A DNA stretch of 64,000 bases from Bordetella genomosp. 7 (GTDB taxonomy: Bacteria; Pseudomonadota; Gammaproteobacteria; Burkholderiales; Burkholderiaceae_B). Below the pieces are notes generated by a model. The model saw only the letters and a program-made list of their open reading frames with translations. It was not told the origin of the DNA and made no database searches. Position numbers and translations under genes: made by a program. The stretch lies in the NCBI RefSeq assembly GCF_002261265.1, contig NZ_NEVK01000008.1:1-64000 (forward strand), given 5' to 3'. Positions 18,284-25,849 of the stretch are shown one piece after another. The first letter of the stretch is position 1. Each line of letters begins with the position of its first letter.

Positions 18284-19327
18284 ATGAGCACCCCGCTGCC
18301 CGCCCGCCGCCGCTTCATCGGCATCACCGCCGCCGCCGCGGCCCTGTCCCTGGCGCCCGGCGCGCTGCGCCTGGCGCACGCCACATCCCGGCCCCAACCT
18401 GCCCAAAGCATCAACCCCATCACCTGGCGCGGCGTCGCTTTGGGCGCCGACGCCGAACTGCGCCTGTACCACCCCAGCCCCGCATTTGCCCAGCGGCTGC
18501 TGCACCAGGCCCTGGCCGAAATCCACCGCCTGGAAAGCCTGTTCAGCCTGTACCGCCACGACAGCGCCCTTGCCCAGCTCAACCGACAAGGCCACCTGGC
18601 GCATCCGCCCGCCGACCTGGTGCGGCTGCTTAGCGAAAGCACCCACTACAGCCGGCTGACCGGCGGCGCCTTCGACCCCAGCGTGCAGCCCCTGTGGAAC
18701 CTGTACGCGCAACACTTCCAGCAGGCCGGCGCCAACCCCGCAGGCCCCGCGCCCCGCGCCCTGCAAAAAGCGCTTAAGCGGGTCGGCTACCAACACATCC
18801 ACATCAGCCGCAGCCACATCCGCCTGCAGCAGCCCGGCATGGCCCTGACACTGAACGGCATCGCCCAGGGCTACATCACCGACCGCATCACCGACCTGCT
18901 ACGCGCAGGCGGCCTGCCCCGCGCCTTGGTCGACCTGGGCGAAATCCGGGGCCTGGACGACCAGCCCGGCTCGGCCCCATGGCGCGTAGGCCTGGCCTGG
19001 CCCGACCAACCCAATCAAACCCACACCACCGTCGCCATCCATAACCAGGCCCTGGCAACATCGGGCGGCTACGGCACCCCGCTGGACCCCGCCGGCCGCC
19101 ACACCCACCTGTTCAACCCCCGCACCGGCCACGCCCAACCACGCCATCGCAGCGTTTCGGTATTGGGCGGCACCGCCACCATGGCCGACGCCCTGTCCAC
19201 CGCCTTCTCCAACATGCCCCTGGCCGATACCGCGCCGTTAGTGCAGCAACTGGGGCTGACAGCCTGGTTCGTACTGGCAGACGGCACCGTCCAGATACAG
19301 GGCAGCCCGCCACCTGCGCAAAGTTAA
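18284..19327 (+). CDS. nosX: NosX, ApbE-type FAD:protein FMN transferase
   Basis: Periplasmic flavinyl transferase (347 residues) that attaches FMN covalently to the periplasmic domain of NosR. The N-terminus ARRRFIGITAAAAALSLAPG is a Tat-type signal. The ApbE family marks are GGAFDPSVQPLWNLY, ALTLNGIAQGYITDRI, LVDLGEIRG and LATSGGYG...HLFNPRTG, with AXXDALSTAF-like MADALSTAFSNM near the end. It closes the nos operon; a tRNA gene begins about 60 bases later. Confidence 0.94.
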   Translation: MSTPLPARRRFIGITAAAAALSLAPGALRLAHATSRPQPAQSINPITWRGVALGADAELRLYHPSPAFAQRLLHQALAEIHRLESLFSLYRHDSALAQLNRQGHLAHPPADLVRLLSESTHYSRLTGGAFDPSVQPLWNLYAQHFQQAGANPAGPAPRALQKALKRVGYQHIHISRSHIRLQQPGMALTLNGIAQGYITDRITDLLRAGGLPRALVDLGEIRGLDDQPGSAPWRVGLAWPDQPNQTHTTVAIHNQALATSGGYGTPLDPAGRHTHLFNPRTGHAQPRHRSVSVLGGTATMADALSTAFSNMPLADTAPLVQQLGLTAWFVLADGTVQIQGSPPPAQS

Positions 19328-19336
19328 AAGTCAGCT

Positions 19337-19342
19337 TATAAT
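19337..19342 (+). promoter_or_regulatory. -10 element of the original tRNA-Leu promoter
   Basis: A consensus TATAAT lies 47 bases before the 5' end of the split tRNA-Leu gene, in an AT-rich pocket after nosX. It most likely drove the chromosomal tRNA gene before the island entered and may now read into the island's replacement tRNA. Confidence 0.5.
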
Positions 19343-19388
19343 TGCCAGCTTTCCGCCAGCCAACCTTCGCAGGTTGCGCGCGCCCCGT

Positions 19389-19427
19389 GCCCGGGTGGTG
19401 AAATTGGTAGACGCAGGGGACTCAAAA
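19389..19427 (+). pseudogene. 5' half of the island-split tRNA-Leu(CAA)
   Basis: This segment is identical to the first 35 bases of the intact tRNA-Leu at 19624, plus the rest of the anticodon loop. It holds acceptor 5' strand (GCCCGGG), D arm (GTGAAATTGGTAGACGC) and the 5' strand of the anticodon stem, then stops matching a tRNA right after CTCAAAA. Its missing 3' half is found at 44928-44973. Joined, the two give an 85-nt tRNA-Leu with anticodon CAA and encoded CCA. The element is therefore inserted inside the anticodon loop and the original gene is destroyed. Confidence 0.93.
19421..19427 (+). repeat. Left attachment core CTCAAAA
   Basis: The 7-bp anticodon loop of tRNA-Leu(CAA), repeated at 44921-44927. 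To its left is tRNA sequence, to its right island sequence (ATAGGGACTTC). Confidence 0.88.
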
Positions 19428-19534
19428 ATAGGGACTTCTACCTATACGCAGAACCCCAGCAACGCTGCTAAAGCCGCGCCAGGCAAGGATTTTGAAGGTT
19501 TTAGGGCTGTTGGACAGAAAGCCGTTTTTTCGGT

Positions 19535-19577
19535 CCAGGAGCCAAATAGGAGCCAACTGTCATCCAGGTGGCTCCTG
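19535..19577. repeat. Left-end integrase arm-type repeats
   Basis: A 21-bp segment at 19535-19555 built from two AGGAGCCA units separated by AAT is repeated with a single mismatch at 44771-44791 near the right end, in the same orientation. An inverted AGGAGCCA copy (TGGCTCCT) follows at 19569. Repeats of this kind flanking the cores are typical of arm-binding sites of lambda-type integrases. The rest of 19428-19623 has no gene. Confidence 0.7.
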
Positions 19578-19623
19578 ACAGGTAGTACGAGGTAGTAGTT
19601 GCTGTAGACTGCTTCACGATTTT

Positions 19624-19943
19624 GCCCGGGTGGTGAAATTGGTAGACGCAGGGGACTCAGACCAAATTTGAGCCCTCCGAGGGAAACCTCAGAGGTGAAG
19701 CCCGTCAAACTCGGTGAAGGCCCTGGACGCAAGTCCGAGCTAATGCCGAGCCAAGCCCTGGAGCCGAAAGGTTCCTCGGAAGGTGTAGAGAGCAGACGGC
19801 GGGCACCTAAGGCTGAAAAGCTATGGTGAAGGCGTGCTCCAGACCACGAACGTCATGCGCAGGCATGCCGGCGGCGAAAGCCGAAGTGGGAAGAAAATCC
19901 CCCGCCGCAAGGCGTGCCGGTTCGATTCCGGCCCCGGGCACCA
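19624..19943 (+). tRNA. tRNA-Leu(CAA) interrupted by a group I intron
   Basis: Exon 1 is 19624-19658 and exon 2 is 19894-19943; together they give an 85-nt leucine tRNA with long variable arm (GCCGCAAGGCG region), T arm GGTTCGATTCC, and encoded CCA. The anticodon stem-loop after splicing is GGGGA-CTCAAAA-TCCCC with anticodon CAA. Both exons are identical to the two halves of the split chromosomal gene at 19389 and 44973. Because the chromosomal gene is broken, this island-borne gene is the only tRNA-Leu(CAA) in the window and should replace it. The intron lies between positions 34 and 35. Confidence 0.93.
19659..19893 (+). ncRNA. Group I intron (IC3-like) in tRNA-Leu
   Basis: A 235-nt self-splicing intron without an ORF. 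It ends in the obligatory G (19893). Internal landmarks resemble the cyanobacterial tRNA-Leu(UAA) intron: guide segment TTTGAGCCC able to pair with exon 1 (CTC with GAG), TCAAACTCGG, GCCGAGCCAAGCC, the core CGGAAGGTGTAGAGAGCAGACGG containing the P7 5' strand, GTGCTCCAGAC as P7 3' strand, and a GCGAAAGC tetraloop stem near the 3' end. The insertion site (between 34 and 35) is also the same as in cyanobacteria. The 5' exon ends in C, so the splice-site pair would be C-G, not the usual U-G. Confidence 0.92.
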
Positions 19944-19953
19944 GCCACAAGAG

Positions 19954-19987
19954 AAAGCCGCCCCTGTTCACGCAGGGGCGGCTTTTT
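19954..19987 (+). terminator. Strong terminator after the intron-bearing tRNA
   Basis: Thirteen-base perfect stem (AAAGCCGCCCCTG / CAGGGGCGGCTTT) around a 6-base loop, ending in a T-run, 10 bases after the tRNA 3' end. Confidence 0.93.
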
Positions 19988-20243
19988 CATTTCTAACCTA
20001 CACGCTCGGGGCAACAAAAAAGAGCCGGTGTCAAGCCCTTCGTACAAATCGCGCGGGGCTTGAAATCATATACGGGGCAACAGGTTAGCTCTGTTTCGTG
20101 CCACTTGCAGGGGATGCGGCGTTGTGGGCGGGGAGCCACATAAGAGCCTTGCGAAAGCAAGTCGGGGCGCGCTGTAGCGGCGACGTTCTGCAAAGCACGG
20201 GCAGATGCCCAGCCATCATAGCTCACTCCTTCACGCCACTGAA
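19988..20243. other. Island intergenic segment, no gene seen
   Basis: Between the tRNA terminator and the PIN-protein stop codon. No convincing reading frame, RNA or repeat was recognised on either strand. Confidence 0.5.
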
Positions 20244-21800
20244 TTATTCGAGCTGCTCGATCAGTTCGGTCGCCTTTTCCCAAGTGCTCCCTATCCTGAC
20301 AGACACTCTAATCGGGATTGCCTTTTTGATGGGGTCTGTAAGATTGGATGCATGAATTTCCACATGCAACGCCCCTACACAGTCATCCCTATCAAGTGCT
20401 GAAATAATCTCGAATTCAAACGATTCGGGCTCTGCACGGTGCCGCCATTGTTCGCAGGTGAGCTCAGTCCCAGGCCTTGGGTATTCCGGACGTGACCCCA
20501 TTTTCCAATAGAAGGCATCGGGTTCGCGGGGAGTAGGAAACGCAGGGGGATTGATAAGAGGCGTTAGAGGACGCGCCAATGAGGACAGCCTCGCTGCTTG
20601 CTCCATTGCCCCCATCAAACTACTGCCACTAGTTCTCTTCCAATGCCCAGTTGGTGCGGACGGCGGACGCGGCAGTGCAATGCGAGGCCTACCTATTTCA
20701 ATTTCTCCACTTAGGTTTCCGTCGCCATCACTCTCCGACACATCGTCTTCTTGAGGCAGTTTCAGCAATAAGCCGCCACCACGAAGATAAAATACCACCC
20801 TCACTCCTTCGGCAGGGCGTGAACCTTCGTTGAGCAAATCCATTTCGATTCTCGGCAGTTCTTGAGCATTTTGGAGTTGGTAATGCAGCTCGTGGAAACA
20901 CGTCTCACAGCGTGACAGCCAATCTGGATATTGCTCTTTCTGGTAGAGAGCTATTTCGTCATCGGACGCGGGAACGAACTCCTCCCGTCCATAAAGTGCA
21001 TAAATTCCGCTTAGTCCGAGTCCTGGACGGCGCTCAGCTTTTTCTCGTGAACCGAAATCAGTTGCCGCTGGAAATCGTTCCTTAACCATCTCAATCAATG
21101 ATTGTATTTGTTCTTCCGTCAAAGGCTGGAAGCGCTTCGCACCGAACTCCCATGGTTCCCCATGTGGCTGGATAACGCACATCGGCTCAGCACTTTTCAA
21201 GCGTTTGACTTCCCCCTCCAGCGCTCGTAGGCGCTTTTGATCATCGTCACCCTCCGCAGGAAGCAGCCAATCTGACGGCACCCGATGAAACGGAACGCTT
21301 ACACGGCGCGCACTCATCAATGGCCCATTGTCATTTGATAACAGGGCAGCTTGCCGCCCTTCTTGAGCATTTATAAACGCTGAAACGATACCCACGATGG
21401 AATCATCAGCCTGGGTGTAATCTAAGTCGTCTTGAAGAGAGGGATTTGGCCTGAGCTCAGGCATAGCAACCAAGGTTACTGTCGGCTTCTCTCCATCGGC
21501 TGCAAGTTCAACGGCAGATGAGTCAATGAGCCGGCCAATTAGGCTATTGGCAGTTCTCGCACGTTTAGCCAAACGGCCCTGTCCTCCTTTTTGCCTATCA
21601 ATTTCCCTTATTACGGGCGCAACAAGCACCACGACAATGGCATCCCATTCTGGAAATGCCGTACTCCAAGGCAACTCGTGAAGGTGCCTGCATTGCATGA
21701 ACACATTAGTGTCTGGAATGAGGTGAAGTGTCTTGTGTGTGGCAGGCATCGAGGCGGCGTCCAAGCTTCCGAACAAGCAAGGTTTCAGGATTCGTGTCAT
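20244..21800 (-). CDS. PIN-domain protein, possible defence RNase
   Basis: A 518-residue protein whose first 170 residues form a PIN-type nuclease domain: LIPDTNVFMQ has the first acidic residue, PVIREIDRQKGG the conserved Glu, QADDSIVGIVSAF the central acidic pair and ALLSNDNGPLMSAR the C-terminal SNDxG motif of large PIN domains. The remaining 350 residues match no domain I know; they include a possible coiled segment (KRLRALEGEVKRLKS) and a C-terminal beta-rich part. The ORF is open for 13 codons upstream of the ATG at 21800; AGGAGAT precedes it at a long spacing. It is the first cargo gene at the left end of the island, so an anti-phage role is plausible but unproved. Confidence 0.75.
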   Translation of the reverse strand: MTRILKPCLFGSLDAASMPATHKTLHLIPDTNVFMQCRHLHELPWSTAFPEWDAIVVVLVAPVIREIDRQKGGQGRLAKRARTANSLIGRLIDSSAVELAADGEKPTVTLVAMPELRPNPSLQDDLDYTQADDSIVGIVSAFINAQEGRQAALLSNDNGPLMSARRVSVPFHRVPSDWLLPAEGDDDQKRLRALEGEVKRLKSAEPMCVIQPHGEPWEFGAKRFQPLTEEQIQSLIEMVKERFPAATDFGSREKAERRPGLGLSGIYALYGREEFVPASDDEIALYQKEQYPDWLSRCETCFHELHYQLQNAQELPRIEMDLLNEGSRPAEGVRVVFYLRGGGLLLKLPQEDDVSESDGDGNLSGEIEIGRPRIALPRPPSAPTGHWKRTSGSSLMGAMEQAARLSSLARPLTPLINPPAFPTPREPDAFYWKMGSRPEYPRPGTELTCEQWRHRAEPESFEFEIISALDRDDCVGALHVEIHASNLTDPIKKAIPIRVSVRIGSTWEKATELIEQLE

Positions 21801-21871
21801 GGAAATTCTGCGTATCTCCTTGCAACCTATGAATACCATTTAATCACCAAAAGGGGCCTTTCGCCCTGGAG

Positions 21872-22090
21872 TCAGGAGGTTTTCCTCTTGAATCCGCGAT
21901 CTCCGGCAACGAACGCCCCCAGCATGTGCGGGATCAGCGTCACGGCATCTACGGCCTCGCCATACGCCTGCGCGTGCAGCGCGGCGTAGCGTTCCAAGTC
22001 GGCTTTCAGGTCAGCCGGGCATGAGAATATGACCTTGACGGTCTCGGTCTTCGGCAGTGGCCCGAGCCGCAGCTTCTTGGTCGTGCTCAT
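21872..22090 (-). CDS. DUF2274 family protein
   Basis: A 72-residue small protein (KLRLGPLPKTETVKVIFSCPADLKADLERYAALHAQ) of the DUF2274 family, whose genes regularly follow trbI in Tn4371-like conjugative elements. The start ATG overlaps the trbI stop by four bases. The fold is probably ribbon-helix-helix-like from the ADLKADLERYAALHA helix, and the role is unknown. Confidence 0.85.
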   Translation of the reverse strand: MSTTKKLRLGPLPKTETVKVIFSCPADLKADLERYAALHAQAYGEAVDAVTLIPHMLGAFVAGDRGFKRKTS

Positions 22091-23358
22091 CGTGAAGTCC
22101 CCCTGTTGAAGAAAAGCGGCTGGTATGGCCGCAGCACCAGATCACGATTGACGATGATGCGAACCGGCAGGCCTGGCCGCTCGGTCAAGGTGGGCTGAAT
22201 GTTGAGATTTCTGCGGGTCATCTCCTGGCCGACCTGATTGATGCTGTCCTGCGCGCTATCACGCCCGGCGATGATGACGCGATCGCCGTCCTGCCGGTTC
22301 TCCGGCGCGGCCAGCTCGGCGCCGATGCCCAGCAGCGTGGTCAGCGCCGCCCCGGCAAAGACACGATCCCAATGCCAGTCCACATCGTCTTCCAGGCCGG
22401 AATAGCCGGCCGGGTCGGTGCCGGCCAGGTTGTCGAGCGTCAGCGAAGACGTGTCCGGCAGGATGATGCGGTTCCACACCACCTGCACGCGGCTCTGCCC
22501 GTAACTGACCTGGCTGTTGTAGCGCCCGAGGATGCGCGAACCCTGCGGGATCAGCAGGAACTCGCCGGTAGCAGTGTCTTTGACCGGCTCCGTCACCGTG
22601 GCGATCACGTCGCCCGGAAGGTCGGACTTGATGCCCGTTACCAAGGCACCTGCAATCACCGTTCCGGCCATGACCTGATACGGCGAGGCCGGCAGGGTGA
22701 GATTGCCGGAATTACGGGTTTCCGTAGAACCACTTTTCAGGAAAGCCTCTTTCTGGTCTTGCCGGTTCTGCACGGCGGTCGGGTCGGCCGGCTGGGCCGC
22801 CGTCGAGGCCGGCCCGGCGGCCATCGGGTCGAACGCCGCATTGGCGGCGAAGCCCGGCGCGGCTGCGACCTGCGACTGCGCGACCGGCGTGGCCTTCTGC
22901 GAACCCGAGCGGAAGAACACGGACGAAGCCGCGGCCGCTTCGGCCTCCTTGCGCAGCGCGTCGTTCGGGTCATGGCCAGGGGCCGCATAGGCGGCTGTCA
23001 CCGGCTGTTGGGACTTAACGATGGCCGGGCCAAGATCGCCCGGCAGCGGCGGCCCCAGCTCGGGAACGGTGGGCGGTAGCTTCGAGTAATCCGACGGCAG
23101 CGCATCCAGTCCTTCGGACTTCGACACGCGATCCACGTTGTAAAGCTCGGTCTGCTCGCTGGCTCCGCGCCGCTGCGGTTGCAGCGACCACATCAGCGCG
23201 CCGAGCACGGCGACCGACAGGCCGCCGGCGAGGATGGTAAGCGTGCGCCGGTTCAGACGCGTAACCGGGCGCGGCTGCGCGCGCAGCGCCACCGCCTCGG
23301 GCGCGATCTTGCCCGCCGCCTGCGGCGTGGCGAGGTCTGAGGTGTCGTCCTGGCTCAT
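22087..23358 (-). CDS. trbI: Conjugal transfer protein TrbI
   Basis: VirB10/TrbI-type component of the type IV secretion channel spanning inner and outer membranes. The 423-residue protein has a short cytoplasmic N-terminus, one membrane helix (TLTILAGGLSVAVLGALMW) near residue 40, a proline-rich periplasmic linker, and the conserved C-terminal barrel domain with VMAGTVIAGALVTGI and GSRILGRYNSQVSYGQSRVQ. The start at MSQDDTSDL (23358) is chosen because it matches the usual TrbI N-terminus; the frame is open 37 codons further to an ATG that overlaps the preceding gene. No other trb gene is left in the island, so it is probably an orphan without a channel to join. Confidence 0.88.
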   Translation of the reverse strand: MSQDDTSDLATPQAAGKIAPEAVALRAQPRPVTRLNRRTLTILAGGLSVAVLGALMWSLQPQRRGASEQTELYNVDRVSKSEGLDALPSDYSKLPPTVPELGPPLPGDLGPAIVKSQQPVTAAYAAPGHDPNDALRKEAEAAAASSVFFRSGSQKATPVAQSQVAAAPGFAANAAFDPMAAGPASTAAQPADPTAVQNRQDQKEAFLKSGSTETRNSGNLTLPASPYQVMAGTVIAGALVTGIKSDLPGDVIATVTEPVKDTATGEFLLIPQGSRILGRYNSQVSYGQSRVQVVWNRIILPDTSSLTLDNLAGTDPAGYSGLEDDVDWHWDRVFAGAALTTLLGIGAELAAPENRQDGDRVIIAGRDSAQDSINQVGQEMTRRNLNIQPTLTERPGLPVRIIVNRDLVLRPYQPLFFNRGTSR

Positions 23359-23468
23359 GGTCAGTTCGCGGGTCAGTGGCACGTTGCCGGCTTGGCCGGC
23401 GAGTGCTGCGGGATGCAGCGACAGCGCAGCCGTGGCCGCGCCAGCGGCAGGCGAAGCGGATGCGGTCA
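23359..23468 (-). other. Junction between par operon and trbI (deletion scar)
   Basis: The 37 codons upstream of trbI (from the ATG at 23468, which overlaps the stop of the RHH gene) read MTASASPAAGAATAALSLHP and continue in frame into trbI. In related elements another gene (a TraF-type peptidase) follows the RHH gene and trbI is many kilobases away, so this looks like the start of one gene joined to the region before trbI by a large deletion. The joined ORF could be translated as an N-terminally extended TrbI. Confidence 0.45.
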
Positions 23469-23738
23469 TGGTGTGTTCTCCATCCGGTGTTCTGGAAACT
23501 CTCGTTCCAGCAAACCGCGCAGCAGTTCCGCGACGGTCACGCCCTGCGTGAATGCCGACACCTTGATGCGCGCCCGCATCGCGGGCGTGATGTCGAGGGT
23601 CAGGCGCGCGGTGTAGAGGTCGCCTTTCTGGATGCCGTCGGCCTCGCCCTGGCGAACCCACGCCTCGGCGTGCGGATTCGCCGGCGGACGTGCGCCGATG
23701 CCGACGCGCTTGCTGCGCGGGCTCCTCATGTCGGCCAC
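23466..23738 (-). CDS. Small partition-associated DNA-binding protein (RHH-like)
   Basis: A 90-residue basic protein encoded directly after parA, with which it overlaps by 13 bases. The C-terminal half, YTARLTLDITPAMRARIKVSAFTQGVTVAELLRGLLEREF, fits a ribbon-helix-helix fold of the ParG/plasmid-partition kind. It likely binds the centromere-like site and works with ParA in stabilising the element when excised. The name is by position and fold, not by a recognised family signature. Confidence 0.7.
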   Translation of the reverse strand: MADMRSPRSKRVGIGARPPANPHAEAWVRQGEADGIQKGDLYTARLTLDITPAMRARIKVSAFTQGVTVAELLRGLLEREFPEHRMENTP

Positions 23739-24364
23739 CGCAGCAGTTCATCGGCGAGCGCGGCAATCTCGCGCGCGGCGGCACTGTCGGGTGCCGTCTC
23801 GCCGGCGAGCCGGCCAGCGGCCACGCTGTCGGCGAAAGCGATGCGCTGGCGCACCTCGGCGCGCAGCGCCGGCAGCGGCTGTTCGGCCAGCGATTGCCGT
23901 GCTTCCCTGCCGATGATGGTGGTGCTGACGCGCCGATTGATGACGAAGGCCGCGCGCAGCGCAGGCCGGAACACCTGTGCCTCGCGGATCAGCGCCACCA
24001 TCTCGGCGCTGGCCCAAAGGTCATACGGGCTGGGCTGCACGGGAATCAGCACGCGCTCGGCCGCCAGCAGCGCGGAACGCGCCAGGGCGGCAATGCGCGG
24101 CGGGCCGTCGATGATGACGTGGTCGGCGCGGCGGGCCAGCTCCGGCGCTTCCTGATGCAGCGTTTCGCGGGCGAGGCCCACGGCGCTGAACAGCCGTGGC
24201 AAGCCCTGCTGACTTCTGCGTTGCGTCCAGTCCAGCGATGAGCCTTGCGGATCGGCGTCCAGCAGGATGACGTGCAGGCCGCGCATCGCCAGTTCGCCCG
24301 CGATGTGGGTGGCGAGCGTGGTCTTGCCGACGCCGCCTTTCTGATTGAGAAACGCGAAGATCAT
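23726..24364 (-). CDS. parA: ParA-family partition ATPase
   Basis: A 212-residue ParA/MinD-like ATPase. The start MIFAFLNQKGGVGKTTLATHIAGELA contains the deviant Walker A motif (KGGVGKTT); the A' motif is DADPQGSSLDW and the Walker B-like motif is HVIIDGPPRIAALAR. An upstream in-frame ATG (24421) would add 19 residues rich in Arg/Pro and is less likely. It sits in a repA-parA-RHH arrangement as in Tn4371-like elements and probably segregates the excised circular form. Confidence 0.9.
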   Translation of the reverse strand: MIFAFLNQKGGVGKTTLATHIAGELAMRGLHVILLDADPQGSSLDWTQRRSQQGLPRLFSAVGLARETLHQEAPELARRADHVIIDGPPRIAALARSALLAAERVLIPVQPSPYDLWASAEMVALIREAQVFRPALRAAFVINRRVSTTIIGREARQSLAEQPLPALRAEVRQRIAFADSVAAGRLAGETAPDSAAAREIAALADELLRWPT

Positions 24365-24517
24365 GGCGCGGCCCTCCCTGCTGGAAAGCCGGCCTGGCGG
24401 TGCCGTTTCATGGTTGTCCACCGAAGCGGCACGCTTCTACTAAAAGTTAGAGATTTATAGTTAGGTAAGTTAGAGGGAGCGAAAACCCGCGCCGTTACTG
24501 GCTTTGCGGCGTTTTCA

Positions 24518-24581
24518 TACTCCTGATAGCACGATGGTCGTACTCCCGATAGCACGATACCCCGTACTCCTGATAGCACGA
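24518..24581. repeat. Three iteron-like direct repeats between repA and parA
   Basis: TACTCCTGATAGCACGA occurs at 24518-24534 and 24565-24581, and with one change (TACTCCCGATAGCACGA) at 24541-24557. The start-to-start spacing is 23 and 24 bases, about two helical turns. They lie just downstream of repA. Spacing and place suit initiator-binding iterons or a partition site. Confidence 0.75.
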
Positions 24582-24605
24582 GGCCGTCCGCATCTTTTCC
24601 CGCAG

Positions 24606-25463
24606 TTATCCCCGTGCCGTGAACGGCACGGGCCGGAAGGTCAGCAGTTCCAGCCTTTCGCCCGGCATCGGCTCGATGCCCAGGACGTAGCCGGGCAGCG
24701 ACTGACGTGCGACCAGCACGCGCAGGTCGTAGGCGAAGTCCGAGAAGCGCGCCGCGCTGCCGGACTTGCGGTGCAGATGCCGGAAGTCGAACTGCCAGCC
24801 GTGTTCCTGCCGCCCGCCGTGCTTGCGCACCAGGCGGTACAGCCAGCGTTCGATGCCACCCTTCAGGCGGAAATACGCCGGGTCGATGGTCAGCACCAGG
24901 GCGGCGTCGAGTACGCCGGCATAGAACCAGTCCGGCAGGATCAGCTCGATGCCCAGCGGCGTGCCGCTGGCGTCGGCCAGCTCGCGCCATTCGTTCACCC
25001 ACGAGAAGCGATGCAGGCACCGGCCGGTAGTTTCGCGGATGGAAGTCGCCACGCTGGTCGATTGCAGCCGGTCGAGCGCGGCTTTCAGGCGCCGGTAGTC
25101 GTTGAGGGACGTGCCGCGCCCGATGAAGCGCAGAATTTCGTATGGGGTGGCGTATATCAAGCGCGACGGGCGAATGCCTGCGTCGCGCGCTTCCACGATC
25201 TGCGAGGCCGCCCAAATCAAAACGTCGGCGTCCCATATCGTGGCGATGCCATGCTCGGCCGTGCCTTCCACGCGGATGGTGAGGTTCCCGCTGCGGAAGT
25301 CGATCGGCGCCGTGCGCCGCGACTTTGCCAGCGAGAAGAACGGAAAGGCCATCAAGTCCTGGCTGTCGCGCGGCGCCATGCCGTCGCCCGGCAGCGCGCG
25401 GAACAGGTCGAGCTGTTCCCGCTGCTGCGATCGCTGCCCCGATGGCAGCGATGGGCTGGACAT
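24606..25463 (-). CDS. Replication initiator protein RepA
   Basis: A 285-residue plasmid-type replication initiator of the RepA family found in Tn4371-like elements and some broad-host plasmids. Recognisable parts are AFPFFSLAKSRRTAPIDF, YEILRFIGRGTSLNDYRRLKAALDRLQST, and a winged-helix C-terminal half with DPAYFRLKGGIERWLYRLVRKH. The ATG at 25463 begins MSSPSLPSGQRSQQREQ; longer frames upstream belong to other genes. It would act on the three direct repeats just downstream. Confidence 0.85.
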   Translation of the reverse strand: MSSPSLPSGQRSQQREQLDLFRALPGDGMAPRDSQDLMAFPFFSLAKSRRTAPIDFRSGNLTIRVEGTAEHGIATIWDADVLIWAASQIVEARDAGIRPSRLIYATPYEILRFIGRGTSLNDYRRLKAALDRLQSTSVATSIRETTGRCLHRFSWVNEWRELADASGTPLGIELILPDWFYAGVLDAALVLTIDPAYFRLKGGIERWLYRLVRKHGGRQEHGWQFDFRHLHRKSGSAARFSDFAYDLRVLVARQSLPGYVLGIEPMPGERLELLTFRPVPFTARG

Positions 25464-25489
25464 GATGGTGGCCACCGGCGAGCCGACGA

Positions 25490-25774
25490 TCAGCGGCCAT
25501 CGCGATAGTCGCCTGCATGGCGCTCGGCGTATTCCAGGTCGGACGTGGCCTCGTAGCTGCGCTGGTCGGCCCAGGCATCGAGGTCGGCCACGGCGTACAT
25601 GACGCGGCGGCCGAACTTGCGAAACTTCGGGCCGCCGCCGATCACGCGCTGCTTCTCCAGCGTGCGCGGCGACAGGCGCAGGTATTCGGCGGCTTCGTCG
25701 TTGGTCAGGTAGCGTTGGGCCTGCACGGGCGCAGCGACAGCAGCGGCGGCAGGCCGCAAGGGAGCGGGTCGCAT
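25490..25774 (-). CDS. Helix-turn-helix (AlpA/excisionase-type) regulator
   Basis: A 94-residue protein with a MerR-like winged helix typical of AlpA/Xis proteins: YLTNDEAAEYLRLSPRTLEKQRVIGGGPKFRKFGRRVMYAVADLDAW. The start ATG at 25774 is decided by a perfect GGAGGT seven bases before it; the frame is open further upstream without such a site. It precedes repA and likely regulates that unit or helps excision. Confidence 0.85.
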   Translation of the reverse strand: MRPAPLRPAAAAVAAPVQAQRYLTNDEAAEYLRLSPRTLEKQRVIGGGPKFRKFGRRVMYAVADLDAWADQRSYEATSDLEYAERHAGDYRDGR

Positions 25775-25849
25775 GGGATGTACCTCCATCAAGCCCGGCC
25801 ACACCACGCGGCCGGATAGAGGCACTTTCAAGAAAGCAAGGCTTCCTGC

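Noticed and set aside
19389-19430. A complete tRNA-Leu at the left island edge
   Set aside because: Likeness to a tRNA stops right after the anticodon loop; the 3' half is 25 kb away.
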